Source of the DNA: Astropecten irregularis
Taxonomy: Eukaryota > Echinodermata > Asteroidea > Paxillosida > Astropectinidae
Direction: 5' to 3'
Assembly: GCA_963971285.1 (NCBI GenBank)
Contig: OZ020252.1
Location: 9,771,662 to 9,835,661, forward strand
Length of the DNA stretch: 64,000 nt
Part shown: piece after piece, positions 23,298 to 35,900 of the stretch
Layout: every line of letters starts with the position of its first letter
Position numbering within the stretch: position 1 is the first letter of the stretch
Made by a program: the position numbers and the translations under genes
The notes under the pieces: model-generated
Database searches by the model: none
Told to the model about the DNA's origin: nothing
The model's input: only the letters and a program-made list of their open reading frames with translations

Positions 23298-23692
23298 ATT
23301 GAGTCTCACGACAGCAAGACACATTCTTCAGTTCGATGCCGCATGTATCTGTGTCAGTCAGTCTGACGTGTTGTCTGTCCGTTAATAGTACTGTTGTGCA
23401 AATACACCTTATGTCTATTTACATTTGATATCTCAGATTGTTGGGTTGGTTTGTTTTTTCACTTGTTCTTGTCACAACAGTATGAAAGTAAAAACTCTTT
23501 GATTTAATATAAAACATACACCTCTTGTACTTAGGTATCTGTCAAGTCAATATTTTGTCAGTATGTCAAGGTTTATACCCGTCTACTTTGGTCACTGTCC
23601 ATTGGCTGATTGGTTGGTCGGTCATACTGTCTATCTGTCTGTTTTGTCAATGCTCCATGTCAATTTGTTTCTTTGTCACGTCTCTTGTTTTG

Positions 23693-23698
23693 TTTATT
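23693..23698 (-). terminator. Candidate poly(A) signal of the KCNQ1-like gene
   Basis: AATAAA on the - strand about 107 bases after the stop. It is the nearest canonical hexamer I found; a longer 3'UTR is possible. Confidence 0.4.
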
Positions 23699-23804
23699 TA
23701 GTTAAATTCTGCCCGATGCTGTTTAAAACACAACATGACCGATTAGTTATACGTTCTGTGAATGTTTAGGTCTAAAAGTATGTATGATGACGGTAACGCG
23801 GAGT

Positions 23805-23930
23805 CTAGATGTTAGACTGGACCGGCTCTAGTTGGGGACTATCTCTGCCCGGGTTTTGCTCGTCCAGTTTCTTGGCGACGGTGGTAAGAAGTCTGAGGCA
23901 TCCGTCCAGTTTGGAGTCCATCACGTACAT
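23805..23930 (-). CDS. KCNQ1-like: KCNQ1-like terminal exon: coil end and stop
   Basis: 126 nt. It encodes [19 protein letters not shown] then KKLDEQNPG and a short polar tail ending QSNI, with TAG at 23807-23805. The acceptor is ccttctgttcag. Heptad-like leucines continue the assembly helix. Confidence 0.85.
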   Translation of the reverse strand: MYVMDSKLDGCLRLLTTVAKKLDEQNPGRDSPQLEPVQSNI

Positions 23931-26900
23931 CTGAACAGAAGGAGGAACAAAAATTCAATTTTTAAAAATATCTTACCGATGAAAATTTGTTGGGCCCTTG
24001 TACTGGTATCAAAGGTACAATACATGATTGGTAAAGGTCACAGAACAGCACTCACACTTTTTCTGATCCAGCATGCACATGAAATAATAAGCCTGTTAAA
24101 ATTTGAGCTCAATCGGACATCTGAGTCACGAGGAAATTTGCGAAAACGCAACTCAATTTTTCTTATGAAACATAAAGAATGGTTTTGATCAAAACTGTTT
24201 TTGGTCTTGTTTACTTATTTTTTGATGAATACAGCATTTCAGGCGGAAATATTTTAAAGGTATGTTTCTACCAACACCATATTCATATCCTGAAAGTTAT
24301 ACATAAATCTGTGAATATTTCTGTTTGGGTATGTAACGAATCCTGTACTGATGTACCTTTAAGCACAGGAAGTTACGGGATCAGAATCCCACAAAAGCAA
24401 GCGTTTGACAGCCTGTCAAGGGTCACCCCATCTACTCGGGTTACTGTCAACTGACAAGGGGTTAATTTCACAACCCTGCTTAGCAACAAAATTTGCTAAC
24501 CTTGAAATTTCTGTCTCAATAAAAACAGAAATAACAACCAAATTTCCATGAGTTATGTATCACTTGAGATTGTTCTTTGGCTGTTGTTCACTGACCATGA
24601 ATATCAAATGGAATTGTTAATGGTGTTTTTTTTTATTGGGCAAGACATTTTGTGATAAGCAACATTTTTTTGTGCTTAACAGCTCCATGAAATTGGCCCC
24701 AGTTTGTCCGTCCGTCAATCCACCAATGTGTCTATCTTTTTATATGCAAATGTTTCATTACCATCTGTTTATGCAAGCAAGTTAGAGCTAGATTTAAAAA
24801 AAGAAGATAGAAGAATATGCCTAAAAAAAAAGTCATTTGATCCATCCACAGCCTTAGTCGTGGCTGTGACATGCCACATCGTAATAATAATAATAAGTCC
24901 CGAGAAATTATTCAGTATGTAAAGGTGCCTTGCTGTCTGAGAAACCAATACGGAATAGACATCTCATGCAAGATTCAAATTTCAATTAGGTGTTTGAGTA
25001 CAACAGCTGGAGCAGTGGACTTTGGTCTCATCCAGTGGCGTCACCAGACTTTTGAGTCTGGGGGGGCACAAGGGGGGGCACTAGCAATTGTCGGGGGGGG
25101 GGGGGGCACCGCTACAATATATATTATCTTTTTTTTCACCAACCCAAATCTCAAATGGGGGGGCACGCGGGGGGGGCACGAGGTTTTCCAGGGGGGGCAC
25201 GTGCCCCCCCTGGCCCCCCCTTGGCGACGCCACTGGTCTCATCGCGACCATTCATAATTCATCCGTGTATGCTGGCCACATTCAGGCTCGACCTTTTGAC
25301 AAAAATAACATTAGAGGGAACGATTTGGGACCTGTATTTTTTGTACAGGAAAAATATCTGTTTTGTATTTTTGTACAAGGGAAACTGACTGAATTTTTAA
25401 GTCATTGATGAAAGGTGGACAAAGAAAAATTTACTGGAATATGATTTGAACCAGTGACTTCCTGAATACCGTACAGGCACTCTACCAACTGAGCTATCCA
25501 GCCCTATATATGTTGGTGGTGTCCCAAATAGTCAATTATCTTTGTTCGTTTGGCAGTCAGAAGCCAGGAAACCATGTGCGTACCGCTATACAAAGAAGAT
25601 GCGGCTTTTTAATCAATAATCATGAAATAATCACAGGGGAAACTGACTGGATGTTTAAGTCATTGAAAGGTGAACAAATAAAAATTGACTGATCTTGCTC
25701 CAATAAATGTTTCTTTGTTCACCTTTCAATGAGTTAAACATTCAGTCAGTTTCCCTCATTATTTGATGATAATATTGATTGAAAAGCAGCATCCTCTATG
25801 AGTGATCCCCCATATGTACCGTTCCCAGGTTGCAGCATTGCTGCACGTATCAATGAAATAATCCTTGGGATATGGCAGTGTGTGTGTGGTTTCATTGCTT
25901 CTGACTGCCAAACGAACAAAGATAATTGACTATTGGGAACGCCACCAACATAATATAGGGCTGGATAGCTCAGTTGGTAGAGTGCCTGTACAGTATTCAG
26001 GAGGTCACTGGTTCGAATCCCGCTACAGTAAATATTTCTTTGTTCAACTTACAATATTTTGTATTTGATTTATTCTGAGCTATCTATTCCAAGATTCCAG
26101 CGGTGGATCTGTAGCTCATATTCACCTCTTTTGCCTGCATATTTCCTGGGAAGGAGAATGATTAAAGTTCTAAGATGTGGTATGCTGTTGCCTAGTGGTC
26201 TGGCGTGTTGAACTCAAAGTCTTGTGGTCAATCTACAAATTGTGGGTTCGAATCCAGCCATGGGTTAATGGTGCTTGCGTCCTTGGGCAAGCACCTTTGT
26301 CACATATTGCTCCTCTTCACCCAGGTGTAAATGGGTACCTGTGAGGGTAGAGATGGCTTTGTGGTTTGATTAGCCTCTGTGCGCTGAATACGGCAGCCGG
26401 GGCTGTATACTCCCCAGGGAGTTGAGATGGTTTCAGGAATGTAAATTATATGGGCCAATGACCAGGGATAATAATTAATTTGCGCCATGAGTGTCATGCT
26501 TGGCGGATACCGGCGCATTATAAGTGTCCATTATTATTATTATTATTATTATTAAGATGCTGTACCTGGTTTTCCATGATGGACATCCGAGCGAGTATCG
26601 TCTGTTTCCTCTTGTCAACTGTGCAAAATGTGAAAGACATATGATAAAAACTACACTCTAGTAGCAGACGTATAAAGGAGAATGTGGGAAAGATTCAGTC
26701 GGGATTTCATTTCCAAATTACTAGTCTTCTCCTAGAAATGGCTGGAAATATGATGAAATGCAGGGATTAGAGACAATAAAGACAAGGTACTATCAAGATC
26801 ACAGCAAAGTTTGCATCTGTAGGATAATACCTTCAACTGAAAGACCTTTAGCATTCATCTACAATAGCGCACCACATTTGAGCTATTTATAGAATACGCC

Positions 26901-29900
26901 TTTTGTTATCGACAGCTATAGTTACCCGGATGTTCGGACAAATATCACAACGTAAGGTAATGGGGAAACGTGCGACTTGTTTGTCCGAACTTCAGAACGT
27001 GACGTTACGAGCGCGGAGCCCTATAGGCTCTTTTCAAAAATTCAGTTCCTAGATCGGGCTTTGGGCCTATGCTGTGCATCCAGGTTTTGAAGTGGAGAAT
27101 GTTTTCAAACATCAAAACAAAGATGCAACTTGAAAAAAACAACAATTATATTTCCATTTTTTTTTTAGATGAATGAGACTACTGCATTCAAACCTGAGCC
27201 TCTTAGCCTACATCAGATCAATGGGAGACTTTGGAGAACCGGTCTCTAGTCAACAGCGCACACGCACCCAAAACACCGCGCGCATGCTCAGAATTGCGTG
27301 CGAGTCCGCTATTGGCTTGAAGACTGGTTCTCCAAAGTCTCCCATTATTAAATTGAACATGATTCGCTAAAAATACATACTGGACATCTATGATTAAGTA
27401 GTTAATAAGTTTCATGGTAATTTTCATACGGCCTGTTTGTTTCAGGCATGTGATCAGGATCCTATTTAAGCAGATCCAGCTGCCTGGGACGTGGATTTGC
27501 AAGATCACTGAATGTGAACACGCCTGAAACAAACAGGCCCCAAATTTCATTAATTTCCACATTAATGTTTGGGATCTTGTCTCTCTGTGATTCCTTCTAG
27601 TAATGATCTTAAAGATATCCTACTTGTGAGGTAGGCTCCTGGCTTTCCGATGGTTTGATCGAGCCGTCTCTGCAGCTCCTTGATGCGTACCATCATGTTC
27701 ATGTGCCCCTGAGAGTATTGCTCAATAACGTCCCGGACGTCAATAGGCTTTTTGGCTTGCTGCGGTGAAAAAAGAAAACAAAGAAGTGACTTAGATTTGA
27801 GGCTATGCATGGCGGAAGTAATAGGTTTTGTGGTATCAAACACCATATTCTCTTTTGTGAGTATTGCGTGGCTCTGAAAAAAGCCGGTTGACTCGAAGTT
27901 CCGGCCAGTATGCTCTGGTCGTCTTTGTTAGCACACCTACAGCATTTTTCTGAAGATGGCCATGCTCAGGGGCCAATTTCATAGAGCTGCTCAGCACAAA
28001 CATGACTAAGCATGACTTTTCTGTCTTAATAGTAAAAACAGGATTAACAACCAAATTTCTGTGTGTTGTGTGTGCCTGCCCTTGATAGCACGCTTGAAGA
28101 ATGAAGCCAAAACACACAAGTTCTCTTGTTACGGGCTCTCAGCTTTATTGGACTACGGCAGATAACTTAAACTTGATGAAGCCGTAGCCATACACTTTAA
28201 TCCTTAGCCTTCAATCGTTAGCCTTGCAATGAGCCTTGCAATGGTTGAGCCTTACAACGAGCCGTAAGAACTGTAAATAGTAAACACAGAAATACAACTT
28301 GTAAATTAACAATGAATAACCACAATGTTTGAGAATCCGTATACTTCGAAACCTTTACAAACGGTGAGTAACTTAAACTGACAGACTTTCACTTTCACTA
28401 CATGTCAAACTCTCTTAAACTGGGCTTATAAACTATTTCGTGTTTCTAATCCAAACGACAAGCATAACACATTCAACATGCGGTTCCCACTCAGACATAA
28501 TAACTAGGTTCATTTATATCCCTTGCATAAAGTTAACTTACTTCAATCCCTTTATATCCCCAAAGCATGTAGTTTGATCAACAAAATACACAAAGCCATA
28601 AGTTCTGGGCCCAATAAAACCTCAACAAGATTCTGAACTTCGTAGTAGTTATAATAAAGGCCTTCACATGAGATAATGCATGAAACAACATACAGAACAA
28701 GAGCCTACACTATACCAGAATACAATGTGGGAAAAACAACCCTCAACTTATCAAAATTACATAGATTTATCATAAAATAAGGAAACTACACGTACCACTG
28801 TGCCTCTGTCTTAATCATATCAAGGTCAGACCAGCTTAAATGGCATTTCACAGGGAGAAATCTCCAACAGAATCCAGAGTTTTTCGGAACTATAATGTAC
28901 AAATACGCTGCACATGCTTAAAGTTATTCCACGTGTGTTGTATACACACAGTACCAATGTACAGTGTACAATGCATGGAGGACTAGATTGTGCATAGTAT
29001 GGCAAGCCTAAAAATCAAGTGAAAAGTATGGAGCGCCTGCCATTACACTCCCACCAAATTACTTCTAAGTTACAACTACAAATGCCAAAAATAAACAAGT
29101 ACTGGTCAATCTGCAAGATTAACTTCAACCTGAAGTAATTTCCAAAAATACAAAGCTCCATACGAACAATTACAGTTTCTTAAGGTCAAATCATGCACAA
29201 ATGAACCAACTACTTGACAATAATGCGTAACCGTTCAACTTGAAATGTAACACATGAGAAACAACAAGAATATGCAAATGAAGGAGCATTTCCTTAACAA
29301 CAAACAATGTTATTCATGATGTTCTGAAACATTTGCCATAGTAAGCAGAAACATGACAAACTTGGATCCCACTGGAGATCGAGAAAGGACGTCCCCTCAC
29401 TCTACGTTCGTCGACCGAGAACATTCCAGTAGGAGGACAACCTTCTGTATTGGTCTCCAGTACTCGGGCGGCTTCTTCTGTGGACAACCCTTCTTGTCCA
29501 GGTTCCTAGTGGCTGCACGGACAAGCACCTTTCTGACTAGACCGTCTTCATCGGGAGCAGTGTCAATCACAATGCCCATCGGCCACCTCATGCGTGAAGC
29601 CTCCTGATCCACAATCAGGACCACATCTCCCACTCGAATGTTTCTACGAGGCTTCGTCCACTTTCTGCGCTCTTGCAGCCCTAGTAGGTATTCCTTGCGC
29701 CATCGAGACCAAAATTGCTGTGACAAAAATTGGACTCTCCTCCAAGCCTTCCGGGTGTACAGGTCAGTTCTTGAAAACTGTCCCGGAGGTGGAGATGGCA
29801 CGACTCCTTTCATGGTGAGGAGGTGATTTGGCGACAACGGCACAGCCCTCGGATCATTCAGATTGGTCAAGGTCAAAGGACGACTGTTAACAAGGGCCAT

Positions 29901-32900
29901 GGCTTCATAAAAGAAAGCGCGTAGAGTAGAGTCTGTGAGTCTTTCTGGACACAGCTCTATGGTAGCTCTCAAGACGTTTCTGACTGTCCGAATCTGTCTT
30001 TCCCACACCCCGCCGGCATGGCTTGAGTGAGGGGCGTTGAAGATGAACTCACACTGTTGGTCAGCAAGATATGCCGTAACCTTTTCCGCCTCCATTTCTT
30101 TCAGAGCTGCTTGAAACTCATTTCTCGCACCGATAAAGTTGCTTCCTTGATCGCATCGTATTTGCTTAACTGCTCCTCTGATTGCAATGAAGCACCTTAA
30201 TGCATTGATAAATGCATCCGATGACATGTCATCGAGCATCTCGATATGCACACCACGAGAGCAAAAGCATGTGAAGAGTAAACCATACCATTTCACTTCA
30301 GAACGACCTCTTTTGATGCAGAACGGTCCAAAGCAATCCATTCCCACATGCGTGAAGGGTGCTGAAGGCTCTGTGCGGTCCTCTGGAAGGTCCGCCATCT
30401 TCTGCTCCTCTAGAGGTCTTCGAAGGCGCCTACAAGTGACACAGTTCCGCACCAACTCTGCGATTACTCTGGACCCCTTTACAATCCAGTAACCACGGGC
30501 TCTTATTTCATTCTGCGTGATGCCCTTTCCCTGGTGCTGAACCTTTCGATGGAAGTGTCGAATAAGTGCGACTGTGATGTCACTGTCCTTGGGGAGAATG
30601 ACTGGGTGCGCCATGCCATCAGGGAGTTGCTGAAGTCTGCCTCCTACCCTAAGCATTCCTGCATCGTCGACAAATGGATCAAGGCTGTGGATCTGGCTTG
30701 TACTCTTCACAGCCTTGCCCCCAGTCGAATTCTGGATCTCTTCGGAGAATGCCTTCTTTTGCACCAGCTGCAGGATGTAGATTTCTGCTTTCTTTCTCTC
30801 TTGCACGACTGACTCACATCTGTCATTCTTTGCCACTGTTCGCAGACGAACCAACACGTTGATCATCACGTTCCAGTCTGAAATTCTTGCCAAGCGCAGC
30901 AACAGGTCGAATGGTTCCGGATTGCTGTCACTTGCAAAGACAGATGACTTGACTTCGGGATCCCCAAGCTCCAATTCTGGTGTAAGAACTTCAAGTTTGA
31001 GGTCTTTCTTCCAGAGAAACTCTGGCCCTTCAAACCACCGAACCTTCCTTAGTTCACCAGCACCGAGTCCTCTGGAGGCATGATCAGCTGGGTTCTGGTC
31101 TGTGGGCACAAAGTGCCACTGATCGGGAAAGGTCCTTTCTCTGATGAGCTGCACCCTATTGGCCACAAATGTGTGGAATCTTCGAGCCTCATTGTTTAGG
31201 TATCCCAATACGACTCGAGAGTCTGTCCAGAAGAACTCTTCTGCATCCTGTACCTCCAGCTCGTTTTTCAGTAGTGTGCTCACCTTGGCTGACACTACTG
31301 CAGCAGTCAACTCTAGTCTGGGTATGGTGACTACCTTGGTTGGTGCAACTCTAGACTTGGCGAAGACCAAACTGCAATGGATGTCTCCCTGCTTGCTCAC
31401 TAGACGCACATATGAACATTGGCCGTAGCCGGACATGCTCGCGTCGGAGAAATGGTGGAGCTGGACCACGGCTGGTTGACCGAATTCAGGGGGGTAGTAA
31501 CATCTTTGTATCTGCAGCTCTTCTAGTTGTGGTAGCTCTTCGAGCCACAACTCCCATGCAGGCTGTAAGGTTTGAGGGATTGGATCATCCCAACCTAGTC
31601 TGCAACGGCATATCTCTTGAAGGATTCTTTTTCCTTTGAGAATCACGGGAGCCACGAGACCCAGCGGGTCATACAATGAGGCCACTGTGGAGAGAATGCC
31701 ACGTCTTGAGTTGGGCTGCTTCTTGCAGGAGATTTTGAAGCAGAGATGGTCAGATGAAATGTTCCACCAAATTCCTAGAGCTCTTTCCATTGGTTCCTCA
31801 AAGTTGAGATCCAAGCCAGTGATATCGATGGAGCACTCCGACTCTGGGATGCCTTCCATAACAGTCTTGCTGTTGGATACGAACTTATGGAGGCGTAGAC
31901 CGCCCCTCTTGCAGATGTCCATAGCTTCTGTAGCCAACTGGATTGCTTCTTCTGCAGTTGGTGTGCTAGTGATACCGTCGTCTACGTAGAAGTTTCTTGA
32001 TATGAAACTTGAGCCCAAGGGGAAATCTTCCTTGTATTCCCTTGCTAGGTGCTTTAGGCCATAGTTCGCACACCCTGGAGATGAAGCCGCACCGAATAGG
32101 TGCACCTTCATGCGATAGTCGACGGGTTGGCAGCTTGTGTCGTTGTCCTCCCACCAGAGGAAGCGTAGGTAGTCCCGGTGATCTTCTGTCACATGAAACT
32201 GAAAAAACATCTTTTCAATGTCACACATGACAGCCACCGTGTGCAACCTGAATCTGAGCAGCACTCCCACCAATGCGTTTGTAAGGTCTGGGCCTTTCAG
32301 AAGGTGCTCATTCAAACATGTGCTACCAAACTTCGCAGAACAGTCGAAGACTACCCTGATCTTGTTCTTGTAGGGATGGTAAATACCATGATGAGGGATG
32401 TAGTTTGTTGCACCCCTAGGGCCTTCTTCCTGTGTCTTTTCAGCATAGCCCTTGTCAATTAGCTCTGTCATGAAGGTCTTGTAGTGCTCCCGGTATGTTT
32501 CATTCCTCTCCATTTTCCTTTGGAGGTGATTCAGTCTAACTGCAGCTAGACGTCGGTTGTTTGGCATTTCCGGCCTTTTCTTGAAAGGCAATGGCATCTC
32601 AGGGTGACCTGCCTCGTTCATAGAAATGCCTGCTTCCAGACAGTGGATGAATTCGATATCTTCTTGGGAGACGGTCACGTCATGACATGATTTCTCTGAG
32701 AAATCGGCCTCCAGTGCCTTAAGTACATCATTAGGCGTTGCTCTTGGCAGCTCTCGTGTCGCAACTCTACCGCATAGGCTTGCATTGGTATTGCTCTCTG
32801 GGTTTGCTGAGCCAACGATACTCCATCCCAAGTCTGTCTGGATGGCATATGGTTCAGCATCTGTGCCAGTGATGACATTCCTTGGAATTAAAGCTCTGGG

Positions 32901-35900
32901 GCAATTATAGCCAATCAGCAATCCCACATCGCAACCTTGCAGTGCCGGCATTTCGCCGGCGATCTGCTGAAGGTGTGGCCATCTGTCAGCGGTGTCTCTA
33001 GTTGGGATGTGCTCTCTATCCGCTGGGATGAACTCACGCGTGTAACACTTTGCGATCCTCAGCATGATGGGTGAGGTCATCCCTCTCACCTGGATGTTAG
33101 AGACTGCATCGCACTGGATTGTAGACGAGGTTGTCATTGTTGACAACTGAAGCCTCAAGGGCTGACGACGTACACCTAGAGCTGCTGCAACATCTTCTAA
33201 GATGAAAGACGCATCGCTCTGCGTGTCGAGCAGAGCATAGGTTAGAGTCTCTTTCGATGGTGATTGCTCCGAGGACACCCACACCGGGACAATCATGGCT
33301 GTGCTGGTAGACTTGCCAAACAGCAACTTGTGCGACGTGGTTGAAACTTGATCAACCTTACTTTCCTGCTTAGGTGACCGTGTTGGAGCATTTGTGTCGC
33401 CTGTACTTGGTCGCCACTCGTGCAGGGAGGTGGGATGACGCTTACTGCATATGTCACACTTATGTCGTCGCTTGCACTCTTGACTGAAATGTCCCTTGTG
33501 AAGGCATCCGAAGCAGAGGCGATTTTCCTTCACAAATGCCTTCCGATCACTCAAGGACTTGGCCTTGTACTGTGCGCAGTCCTTCAGCTGATGATCTGCA
33601 GACGCACATAAACTGCAACATTTTGTTGGTTTGCTGGCCAATGTGGTGTCATGGGCCAGCTTCGGCTGTTGTTCCTTGCTCTTGACTGTGAACGTTGAGC
33701 GCTTCTTGCTTGAAAACTTGTCCGCTGCCTTTGCGTCCACCTTTCTTGGAGAGTCGTTGATCTTCAGCGCCTCAAGAGATGATATGGGGTTGTTGGCGAT
33801 CCGAGCTTCCTTCAACACGAAGCGCACAAACTCATGGAACTTTGGGTAAACTCCGCCATATGCAATAGCATCTGTGACTTGCCTGTTCCATCTGGCCACA
33901 AGCCATTCTGGTAGCTTGCCAAGCATCCTTTGGTTCTCCAAACAATCGTTTAGGACCTCCAGGCCCTCTACAAAGGTCATGGCGTCCAGGCAGGTCTTCA
34001 GAAAATCTGTAAAAGTCTGAAGTCCTTTCGAATCTCTTGAAGCAATCTTCGGCCAGTTGTTCAGCTTCTCGCGGAATGCCCTTTGTACCTGGAAGGAATG
34101 GCCAAATCTCTGTTTGAGGGTCCTCCATGCACTTTCGTATGCTTCTTCAGAACTGCCATAGAAGAATCCCTCAATCGCCTGTCTGGCTTCGCCTGTTACA
34201 TACTGCTTGAGGTAGTACAGCTTTTCAGCAGGTGTAATTCTACTGCTGATCAAGGTCTTGAAGCTCCTTTCAAACTCCACAAATTCAAGTGGATTACCAC
34301 TAAAGGTACGTGGCACTGGAACCGGAAGTCGACAGCGGTGCATGTTGTCTGCTAGAACTTGTGCAAAGTGCTGGGGGTTGAAAGCTGGAGATGAGGCTGA
34401 GTTATCACCAGCCGCAGGTGGGGCTGACTTGCTGACAGGGAGTGTACCTTGCTCATCTGCTGCAATATCCTTCTCACTAAGAAAACCAAAGGACGACCCA
34501 TTGAAAGGAGACACTGGCCGAAGGTCAGTCAGGTCAGGGTCAGCCGGTGCTTCATCAGACCGCTGATTTGACCTGACCTCTGATTCCTCCGATAAGGCAT
34601 GATCAGAGGAAGTTTCGGATGCTTGTTTGCTTCCTGTTTCTGAGCTCTCGTTGAGGGAAGAGCTGAACACTGACCCTGCATATAGTCACACTTCAAGAGC
34701 GCATCGGCGATTTGCTTGCGGTCGTTTGCGTCGAAGGGGCCTCCCAGTGTTCCTCTCACCTCCTCCAGTGCATATATGCTATCTCTGACCATGGCAGTGG
34801 CTCTATCCATCCTTTCTCTCACTTCTCTGCTAGGTGCAGTGTGTTTTCTCAAGTCATCAAAAAGTGCCTCAAGTTCTCCTTCGCCTTCTTCAAGCTCCTT
34901 CATATGTCGCCCTATCGTATCACCCTCTCTTTCTGTCTTGATGGCCTGTCTTGCTGCCTTCACTATTGTTTTCAAGACACCATAGGTCCTGAAAAATTGA
35001 CGCTCTTTCATCATCTTTTCTTTACCCTGAAAGGCAGCCATTTTCTCAGTGGGTTTCCTATCCCTTGATGACTTTCGGGGCTGGGCACCTGCCATCTCAA
35101 GCTATAATTAATGGGTTTAGGCCAAATAATAATGTGCGTGTCTCAGAAGAAAATGTAAGTATATGATATGATATACAAGCATAAACAGGTTTCAACTGAT
35201 AATGCGACAATTCAAATATGAGACATGTATGAACACTTCAAATTAAAGCAATGTCAAAATTACACAATTGCTGAGTAATACAATTTCACAAGAATGGTGT
35301 ACATACTCAACTTCAATATCAAAAGAACACAATTTGTCAAATGAGCACACCCAATACACAACTTAACCGATGTACACCTTTAAGTTTACAATACATATGC
35401 ATATGCAAGTCATCAGTGAATGGCATGTGAAGGACCACAATATAAATGCAACCATTCCTATGACAGACCGTTCTCCACAATCGTGTGTGCGCGCAGGTAT
35501 ACAGTACAATATGCATCCAGTTCCAATGCAATAGTCAGAGTAAACACAGTCAAGCTTGTGAAGATTTGTCACTGCTGCTGTGGAGTTGCCTTGTCGTAAA
35601 CCACACCTCAACTTGGCACGATGTAGGTGGTGTGTGCTTACCGCAATCCGATTGAATCTGTGTACCATCGCGATATATCGTAGGCTGCTCGATCTCCTTC
35701 CATGGCTGTACAGACTGCTCCGGCTTCTATGGCTGTACAGACTGCTCCGGCTTCTCTGGCTGAACAGACTGCTCCGGCTTCTCTGTACAGACTGCTCCGG
35801 CTTCTCTGGCTGTACAGACTGCTTGCTCTTGTTTCCTTAGGCGGGTAAACATTCACGATAACCCTGATGAAGGATCAATCGTTCTTAACTCCTGCTGCTG

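Noticed and set aside
25959-26029. Functional tRNA gene
   Set aside because: A and B boxes are present but it lies in a SINE repeated at least five times; the cloverleaf is imperfect.
29353-34566. Many + strand ORFs across the BEL element
   Set aside because: Shadows of the - strand gag-pol ORF.
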